From contig JACWAG010000057.1 of assembly GCA_014874425.1 (NCBI GenBank), forward strand, positions 1 through 12,479: 12,479 nucleotides of DNA, in the 5' to 3' direction. Shown piece by piece: positions 7,362 through 12,479 of the stretch. The DNA comes from Syntrophaceae bacterium. Its GTDB lineage: Bacteria > Desulfobacterota > Desulfomonilia > Desulfomonilales > Desulfomonilaceae. The notes below the pieces were generated by a model. That model had not been told where the DNA came from. It was given only the letters and a program-made list of their open reading frames with translations, and made no database searches. The translations under genes were made by a program, and so were the position numbers. Position 1 is the stretch's first letter. Each line of letters opens with the position of its first letter.

Positions 7362-10016
7362 CTATTCAAGATAAGAAAGAGCTTGTCTGTTAACTGTCGG
7401 ACTCATTTCCTCAGAAACCTCGTTTGTTATAGTTTTCAGGGCGTTGCCTACAAGTGGCTTGAGGTTCGGTCTCATTCTTTTGAAATCCTGAAAAACATTG
7501 AGAAGTTTTGAAGCGACATAAGTGTTCATAGGCGCCAGTTCTATTATAACGCGCGTTGCCCAGTTCACCCCCTCTGCAGTCCAGATTTTCTTTGTGTTGC
7601 CTGCCATGGTAAGGAAAAGAGCACGAGCCCACGTCGGATTTGCAATGTCGAAAGTAGATCTGCCTCGCTCCTTCTCGATCATTTCGAAGAGATCACTTTT
7701 CCAGCCACTTGAAATTACTCTTAAATAGTTGGCGTATGCGCTGAGGTTTGCTTTCCAGTCATGGTAAGTCCTTTCGAGAATGTCAATTCGTTCATTCATG
7801 GATGAACGATTTGTGGCGAGCAGCGCCCCAATCTTGTCTGTCGCCGAAGTGGCGCGTTTGTAATGCTTTCTAATCAAATCGTGACTATCCGTGGCATCGT
7901 CAATGGCAATAATTTCCAACAGCGTCTGTTTAAGTATGCGGTCTTCTATGCCATCTTTAGGGGAGGATTTCTCTTTATACGTGTCCAAGGATTCGAATTC
8001 CCGGACCATCTCTGCTTTATAGGTCCTGTTAATCATCCTTGTGAGTTTTTCGCGAACATCAACCAGTTCCGTATGCCAACTTGAATAAGATCTATCCAGT
8101 GGCTGTTCATCTATTCTTAGTAAGAAAGATTTTGCCGACGAAGCTATGTTACGATTAGTCAGGAGTTCGCCGAAGAGGTCGACCCAACTCTGGTCAATTC
8201 GGGCGTCTGTCTGATTGAGGAGTCTTACTCTCTGTAAATCTGTGAACCTGCGGAAGGCCTCGATTCGGTTGAAAAGATTGTCCTCGAGCCTAACCTGACG
8301 GATCAGATCGTCTTGGTCTTCCTTTTCTCTATGGCAAGTCCCGTAAAAAGAGTAATTGCGGTTCAGGGAAGCAAATGCTGGTTCAGTTGTTATATTTTGG
8401 AAAATCAGCTCAGCATCCAGGGAGTTGAATTCGAAAACCCGGTTGGTACCCTCCACGACGTTTCCACTGTGATCTATCAGGGCCAGTTCTACCGGCAGGT
8501 GAAATGGTAAAGCGCCAGGGTCAGGCTTTTGTTGGGAGAAGCCTATCCTGTATGTCCTAGAGTTTGGATAGTATTGGGTGTCAATAGTAACTTTTGGATA
8601 CCCGATACGATAAAGCCAACATTCCTTAAATTGCTTTAAATCTCTTCCAGAAGTTTCCTCAAAACATTCAAAAAACTGGTCTGTGTTTGCGTTTGAGTCC
8701 TTGTATCTTGAAAAGTAAAGTTCTTTTCCCTTCTTAAATGTCGCAGCGCCAAGAAGCATTCGCAACATCCTTATGACTTCAGCGGCCTTCACATAGGTGA
8801 CGCTGTCTATTAACTCATCCGGGTCGTTAAAACCCTTCCTGACTATAATTCCAGCGTTCCCTGTGTCTTCAATAGATAGCGGACCCAGCAAAGGACTTCT
8901 TATTGAATCAACCTGGTTGAGACGAATGAATGTGGGATCAAAAGTGTCTTCCAAAAAATTTCTTTCTACAACGACAGTGTAAGCCTCGTTTAACCACACG
9001 TCGAAAGGGGTCTCCATGGTGGTTTCACTTCCACATTGGTTGTGCTCAAATTCGTGAACAATAACAGAATGCGCATACAACAACGACATGTCAGTTGTGT
9101 GCTCGTCTATGAGCGCCGCGTCGGTGACTATTGTAGTGTTACCGACATTTTCCATGCCCCCAAAATTCGACTTGGTCATGCAAATGGTGCGATACACATC
9201 TGATTTGTATTCGTAATCCTGAGTTGATTTAACCCACAAGATGGACTCTTTGAGTATTTGCATGGGGATCAACGCGCTTGACGCCCTCCCTATAGGCACT
9301 AGATATTCCAGGCGTACTGTCTTCCCTGAGTCATATGTCACATGATCTACGAGAGAGTCCCATGTGCCTACACTGACGATGAACAAATATGGGGCCATTG
9401 GGACGTCATTTCTATATGTGATGAGCTTTCGGGAAGGGTCTCCAGGCTTTAGAATGGGAATTCCATCCGGGTTATTGTCAGGATCTATAGCGCCGTTGGA
9501 AATCAGATTGGTGTATCTCGCGTCTGCTTCTATAGTAGTCAACATTCTACACTTAGCGCGACAGTCGTCAAAAACAGGAGCTATACGCTGAAACCCCCAC
9601 TGCTGACATTGCGACATGTATTGTTGGGGCGCTCCTGGCGGGGTAGCGTCTTTATAGATTCCTTCCAGAATATTGTCCGATGGAACGCACCTTGTAACGG
9701 TTCTAAGTTTAAATTCTTCCCCTGATCTGATGATCCGATCCGGAATCACGGTTAATCTGTTGATGTCCCGTAAGTATTTGAAAGCTGCGTCACCGGTGGT
9801 GAGACCTGAAGGGGGCTGTTCCCATGAGACACTAACTATTTCCAGGTCTCGAGCGTCCAGTTCGATTTTGTCTAAGTCGGTGAGCGCTGAAATATCCATG
9901 ATGTTTTTGACCTCGACGCAGGAATCGAGGAAATTGATATGCAGCTCCATATGGCGCAGTTTTACTGTTAGTGGGTGAAAATTTTGTCGAAAATATTTGA
10001 ATTGGTTCTCTGCCAA
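7362..10016 (-). CDS. pepN: M1-family zinc aminopeptidase, divergent PepN type
   Basis: An 884-residue cytoplasmic metallopeptidase that removes N-terminal amino acids from peptides. Seen: the exopeptidase motif GGMEN (286-290), zinc site HEFEH (321-325) with the third ligand E344 eighteen residues after H325 (HExxH-x18-E), and catalytic Tyr408 in TYVKAAEVIRML. The architecture and length match E. coli-type PepN (about 870): N-terminal beta domain, catalytic domain, Ig-like domain (about 475-570), and a helical C-terminal domain. No signal peptide is visible. Differences: the QCE triplet that helps bind the substrate amino terminus in E. coli PepN appears as QCQ (136-138), and the block after HEFEH reads NQCGSETT. 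The start is TTG at 10016, supported by a perfect AGGAGG seven bases upstream; the next ATG is 22 codons in. It is convergent with the kinase gene and divergent from the selenoprotein gene. Confidence 0.9.
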   Translation of the reverse strand: MAENQFKYFRQNFHPLTVKLRHMELHINFLDSCVEVKNIMDISALTDLDKIELDARDLEIVSVSWEQPPSGLTTGDAAFKYLRDINRLTVIPDRIIRSGEEFKLRTVTRCVPSDNILEGIYKDATPPGAPQQYMSQCQQWGFQRIAPVFDDCRAKCRMLTTIEADARYTNLISNGAIDPDNNPDGIPILKPGDPSRKLITYRNDVPMAPYLFIVSVGTWDSLVDHVTYDSGKTVRLEYLVPIGRASSALIPMQILKESILWVKSTQDYEYKSDVYRTICMTKSNFGGMENVGNTTIVTDAALIDEHTTDMSLLYAHSVIVHEFEHNQCGSETTMETPFDVWLNEAYTVVVERNFLEDTFDPTFIRLNQVDSIRSPLLGPLSIEDTGNAGIIVRKGFNDPDELIDSVTYVKAAEVIRMLRMLLGAATFKKGKELYFSRYKDSNANTDQFFECFEETSGRDLKQFKECWLYRIGYPKVTIDTQYYPNSRTYRIGFSQQKPDPGALPFHLPVELALIDHSGNVVEGTNRVFEFNSLDAELIFQNITTEPAFASLNRNYSFYGTCHREKEDQDDLIRQVRLEDNLFNRIEAFRRFTDLQRVRLLNQTDARIDQSWVDLFGELLTNRNIASSAKSFLLRIDEQPLDRSYSSWHTELVDVREKLTRMINRTYKAEMVREFESLDTYKEKSSPKDGIEDRILKQTLLEIIAIDDATDSHDLIRKHYKRATSATDKIGALLATNRSSMNERIDILERTYHDWKANLSAYANYLRVISSGWKSDLFEMIEKERGRSTFDIANPTWARALFLTMAGNTKKIWTAEGVNWATRVIIELAPMNTYVASKLLNVFQDFKRMRPNLKPLVGNALKTITNEVSEEMSPTVNRQALSYLE

Positions 10017-10189
10017 CTTACCGCCTCCTAAATCAAAATATTCGTTGACCTGTTTCTGAGTAACTCCTCAGTTAATCGCGGCATTTTGAGGTTCCTTTAT
10101 TGGAATCATTGAGGATTTCTGCTAGGTCGCCGCACGCAACTGAGGGATTACGTTTCTGATATATGACCACCTAAATTTATCCCTAGCTC

Positions 10190-10203
10190 GTCCCTAGAGG
10201 GAC
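10190..10203. repeat. Inverted repeat in the divergent intergenic region
   Basis: GTCCCT-AG-AGGGAC is a perfect 6-2-6 inverted repeat, just upstream of the candidate promoter of the selenoprotein gene. It could be an operator or a five-pair hairpin with a TAGA loop. The surrounding region 10017-10291 also contains CTGAG-N6-CTCAG (10056-10071) and otherwise no gene. Confidence 0.4.
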
Positions 10204-10208
10204 ACAGA

Positions 10209-10236
10209 TTGACGTCAAGCTATGTGTGGTTATTTT
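10209..10236 (+). promoter_or_regulatory. Candidate promoter of the selenoprotein gene, with a palindrome over the -35
   Basis: TTGACG (10209-10214) and TATTTT (10231-10236) are separated by 16 bases, giving a start near 10243 and a leader of about 50 bases. The -35 lies within the perfect 10-base palindrome TTGACGTCAA (10209-10218), which could be a repressor or activator site. The -10 is weak (four of six). Confidence 0.35.
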
Positions 10237-10291
10237 CTAACATAGTATGTGCAACGATTTTTTGGAATAGAGATCTAGAAAGGAGACGAGA

Positions 10292-10861
10292 ATGCCAACA
10301 AAAATCACTTGGGAAACAAATCTTGAAAAGGCCCTGGCCCGCTCCAGGAATGAGAAAAAACCAGTATTGCTGGATTTTTTTAATCCAGCTTGAATCGGTT
10401 GTAAACAGATGGATGCGGTTACGTATCCCGACGCCAGCGTTATAAGTTTTGTAACTGACAGACTGATCCCGTTGAGAATACCAGCGGATGATCGATTGGC
10501 AGGACAATTCAAAGTAAAATGGACGCCTACCCTAGTCACACTTGACGAAAACGGCGAAGAACATCACAGGTCCGTTGGGTTCCTGAAACCGGAAGAATTT
10601 GTCGCTGCGTCTTTATTGGCTATAGGAAAGGTCGATTTCGAGACCGGCGCCTTTGAACAGGCGATCCGTAATTTTGAGGACATCATATCCAATCACGAGT
10701 CCAGCAAAGCTGCGCCTGAGGCGGTCTATTTAAGAGGAGTCTCACTTTACAAAAGCACCGGACAGGCGTCTCATCTGAAAGAGGCCTATGAGCAATTAAC
10801 CGGACGGTATCCGGACAGCGAATGGGCCGACAGGGCGGCGCCGTACAAGCTGCTGGGCTGA
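10292..10861 (+). CDS. Selenocysteine-containing thioredoxin-like protein (UxxC redox motif, TPR-like C-terminus), read through TGA at 10391
   Basis: A 189-residue thioredoxin-fold protein, provided the in-frame TGA at codon 34 is read as selenocysteine. Expected role: thiol-disulfide or peroxide redox chemistry in the cytoplasm, since no signal peptide is visible. Before the TGA: an N-terminal helix and the beta strand KPVLLDFFNPA (23-33), the usual lead-in to a thioredoxin active site. Active site: Sec34-Ile-Gly-Cys37, then KQMDAVTYP. After it: the cis-proline loop WTPTLV (77-82, Pro79), then HHRSVGFL, and a TPR-like helical tail (about 113-189). The start is ATG 10292 with AAAGGAG six bases upstream. 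The alternative ATG 10409 has no ribosome binding site and would remove the first strand and the whole active site. A SECIS-like hairpin follows the TGA. The peptidase gene is divergent on the left. A plain nonsense mutation is the rival reading. Confidence 0.85.
10391..10393 (+). other. In-frame UGA codon proposed to specify selenocysteine
   Basis: The TGA sits exactly where the first cysteine of a CxxC thioredoxin motif belongs: TGA-ATC-GGT-TGT, giving U-I-G-C. The frame is uninterrupted before it (from ATG 10292) and after it (to TGA 10859-10861), with thioredoxin-fold features on both sides. Cys/Sec exchange at this position is well known in bacterial thioredoxin-like families. Confidence 0.82.
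10411..10428 (+). promoter_or_regulatory. Bacterial SECIS-type stem-loop
   Basis: GGATGC (10411-10416) pairs with GTATCC (10423-10428): six pairs, one of them G.U, closing the six-base loop GGTTAC. The loop begins 23 bases after the UGA, and G occupies its first two positions; this is the expected geometry for SelB recognition in bacteria such as the E. coli fdhF element. The hairpin is inside the coding sequence, as bacterial SECIS elements are. The fold was worked out by eye. Confidence 0.7.
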
Positions 10862-10955
10862 TTGAACCAAGTTTGCTAATCCTTGTTGGCGTGCATCAGG
10901 AAAAAGAGTCCAGGTTGGAACATGCTGCCACGTTTGCGCGTTCCGCTGACTTCGC

Positions 10956-10984
10956 TTGACATGGGTGGGGCTTTTGAATAGTTT
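10956..10984 (+). promoter_or_regulatory. Candidate promoter of the KaiC-XRE-cupin gene
   Basis: A perfect TTGACA (10956-10961) is followed after 17 bases by TAGTTT (10979-10984), a weak -10 (three of six). The predicted start near 10991 gives a leader of about 35 bases before ATG 11026. This suggests separate transcription from the selenoprotein gene, which ends 164 bases upstream. Confidence 0.35.
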
Positions 10985-11025
10985 CATCAAAAAGTAATTG
11001 GAAATCTTTCTTATAGGTGAATGAT

Positions 11026-12330
11026 ATGTCCCTTGGCCTGAAGCAACGAGTAACCTCTGGTGTCAGTCAGTTGGATCGCCTGATGGGGGGGCTTTTCATC
11101 GGAGATAACGTCGTTTGGCATGACGACTCCGGGAGTCTGGCCTCAGTTTTCTGCTTTAACCTCATCCAGGCGTCGCAATCTCAAGGGAAGGCCGTGATAT
11201 ATGTAAGTTTTGATCGATCGCCCCGCAATCTCCTGGAGAAATTGGGACCACTCGCAGAGAATCCACTGTTGACGATCCTGGATTGTTTCACCTGGGGTAA
11301 AGGAGCGGGCTCCGATGTATTCCTGAGGTTTTATTATGATGGAAAGACGGAATGGCCATGCCGAATAATTCGTGTAGATGAGCCTCGTCAGCCTCAGCAC
11401 GTTATGGATACGCTTTATGGAGTGCATGCGGCGCTGGAAGGCGATGTTCGGCTGGTTTTCGAAAGTTTGACTGGCATGCAGGAACTTTGGGGCGGCGAGG
11501 ACAAGATTCTGAATTTTTATACTCATTCGTGTCCCAGACTTTATGAACTTGATACTGTGGCTTACTGGATCATGGAGAAAAACGCCCATTCTCCGAAGCT
11601 CCGCGCCCACATCAACCAGATTGCTCAGGTGGCCATAGAACTTTCGATCAAGCGAGGATCTACCTCCTTAACAATACTAAAAGCCGAGGAACGTAGTTTC
11701 GAAAATGTCCATCGTCCTTATTCATATTGGACAAAGGACCTGAATGTAAGGTTCGAAGAGGAGCGCAGAACGTCCAGTCGCATTGAGTTGGGACTTCGAC
11801 TGAAAGATGTGCGGACCAAACGAGGTCTGTCCCAGACGGAACTGGCGAGACTTGTTGGTGTTACTCCGAGCACCATCTCTCAGGTTGAGAGCAATCTTAT
11901 TTACCCTTCTTTGCCTGCCTTGCTGAAAATGGCAGAGGTCCTGTCTGTCGATGTAAGTTATTTCTTTCAGGATCGCGTCGATCTAGCAAGGCGAATCGTG
12001 TTTTCAGCTTCTGAAGCCCTTGAAATCAAACTTCATGACATTCCCGAAGGAATCGTAGTCGCGAAGCTGCTGACACCAATTGATTTCGATGGTCAGGCGG
12101 AGCCGTATATGATAGAAATGGCCCCGGACACGAAGCTTCCATGTCACTTTTTTGTTCACAAGGGGGAAGAGGTTGGTTACGTACTCTCCGGTCGTTTGCA
12201 AATGACTGTCGAAAAAGCGGCCAACAAACTGAAGGCTGGGGATGTTGTATATCTTACCACCGAGATGCCTAATCAGTGGATTAATCCGGGTCCTGGTCCG
12301 GCCAAACTCATCTGGCTAAAATTAAAATAG
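11026..12330 (+). CDS. Transcriptional regulator: KaiC/RecA-like domain with degraded P-loop, XRE helix-turn-helix, C-terminal cupin
   Basis: A 434-residue three-domain protein. Residues about 5-235 follow the KaiC/RadA-like pattern: RVTSGVSQLDRLMGGLF, then the position of Walker A, then AVIYVSFDRSP and a Walker-B-like strand RLVFESL with Glu146. The Walker A loop reads WHDDSGSLAS (31-40) and lacks the GK[ST] needed for normal ATP binding. Residues about 255-312 are a classical XRE helix-turn-helix (RGLSQTELARLVGVTPSTISQVESN). Residues about 360-434 are a cupin_2 sensor domain (HKGEEVGYVLSGRLQM, AGDVVYL). XRE-cupin regulators usually sense small molecules; the added N-terminal domain is unusual. 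ATG 11026 is chosen because AGGTGA, complementary to the 16S tail, lies five bases before it; GTG 11017 overlaps that site. Confidence 0.85.
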   Translation: MSLGLKQRVTSGVSQLDRLMGGLFIGDNVVWHDDSGSLASVFCFNLIQASQSQGKAVIYVSFDRSPRNLLEKLGPLAENPLLTILDCFTWGKGAGSDVFLRFYYDGKTEWPCRIIRVDEPRQPQHVMDTLYGVHAALEGDVRLVFESLTGMQELWGGEDKILNFYTHSCPRLYELDTVAYWIMEKNAHSPKLRAHINQIAQVAIELSIKRGSTSLTILKAEERSFENVHRPYSYWTKDLNVRFEEERRTSSRIELGLRLKDVRTKRGLSQTELARLVGVTPSTISQVESNLIYPSLPALLKMAEVLSVDVSYFFQDRVDLARRIVFSASEALEIKLHDIPEGIVVAKLLTPIDFDGQAEPYMIEMAPDTKLPCHFFVHKGEEVGYVLSGRLQMTVEKAANKLKAGDVVYLTTEMPNQWINPGPGPAKLIWLKLK

Positions 12331-12343
12331 TTGTCCGTGAAAA

Positions 12344-12361
12344 TTTCCATCCTTCTGGAAA
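12344..12361 (+). terminator. Hairpin shortly after the regulator gene
   Basis: TTTCCA (12344-12349) pairs with TGGAAA (12356-12361) around a six-base loop, 13 bases after the stop codon. Only a poor T-run (CTTATTCC) follows, so its terminator role is doubtful. Confidence 0.3.
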
Positions 12362-12406
12362 CTTATTCCAATTTCCCTAGTCGATGGTTCCAGAGACTCA
12401 TTCTGA

Positions 12407-12424
12407 TCAAGAAGATTTTCTTGA
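12407..12424. terminator. Perfect seven-pair hairpin near the window end
   Basis: TCAAGAA-GATT-TTCTTGA is a perfect inverted repeat with a four-base loop. No T-run follows on the plus strand. It may be a factor-dependent terminator, an operator for a gene beyond the window, or chance. Nothing else is visible between 12331 and 12479. Confidence 0.3.
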
Positions 12425-12479
12425 CCCGAAGTGTTCAATAGGTTATGTGATATAAGTTTAGGCTGGAAGCGTTTAGTTG

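Noticed and set aside
10397..10428. Alternative SECIS fold starting at GGTTGTAAAC with a 10-base loop from 10407
   Set aside because: It needs two mismatches and a bulge, and its loop starts only 13 bases after the UGA. The 10411-10428 hairpin is cleaner and better spaced.
10409..10861. 150-codon ATG-start gene as the complete thioredoxin-like protein
   Set aside because: It has no ribosome binding site, begins just after the active-site motif, and lacks the first strand of the fold. The upstream ATG 10292 with a strong site and a UGA in the redox position explains it better.

Overview
The window looks like the chromosome of an anaerobic Desulfobacterota (former Deltaproteobacteria) species, perhaps of the Syntrophobacter/Desulfomonile type. 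This is inferred from four things: a UxxC selenocysteine thioredoxin-like gene, a PAS domain with the CYE(x)nCxxC pattern common in that group, an ActP/DUF485 acetate-type transporter pair, and moderate G+C content. No tRNA, rRNA, CRISPR array or intact mobile element is visible. Species-level assignment is not possible from the sequence alone.

Layout, left to right. Positions 1-1172 (minus strand) hold an actP-like sodium/solute symporter, cut by the window edge, preceded by its small DUF485 membrane partner with an ATGA stop/start overlap. Upstream, at 1239-1361, is a possible 40-residue cysteine-rich ORF in the same orientation. Positions 1362-2107 are an A+T-rich gene-poor stretch with a candidate minus-strand promoter, a near-perfect 16-base palindrome and several hairpins. 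Positions 2108-2818 (minus) encode an orphan PhoU-like protein. Positions 3210-7303 (plus) carry a zinc-type medium-chain dehydrogenase followed 14 bases later by a large membrane-bound hybrid histidine kinase with two receiver domains. Positions 7362-10016 (minus) encode a divergent PepN-type M1 aminopeptidase that starts at TTG.

The most notable locus is 10292-10861 (plus): a thioredoxin-like protein whose redox motif is written TGA-ATC-GGT-TGT, read here as Sec-Ile-Gly-Cys. A hairpin with a G-starting loop lies 23 bases after the TGA, as expected of a bacterial SECIS. Standard gene calling would keep only a 150-residue fragment starting at 10409. The last gene, 11026-12330 (plus), fuses a KaiC/RecA-like domain with a degraded Walker A motif to an XRE helix-turn-helix and a cupin domain.

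The genes form several separate transcription units rather than one pathway. The supported couplings are the DUF485-ActP transporter pair, the dehydrogenase-kinase pair (probable operon), and the divergent peptidase/selenoprotein arrangement around a shared 275-base intergenic region.
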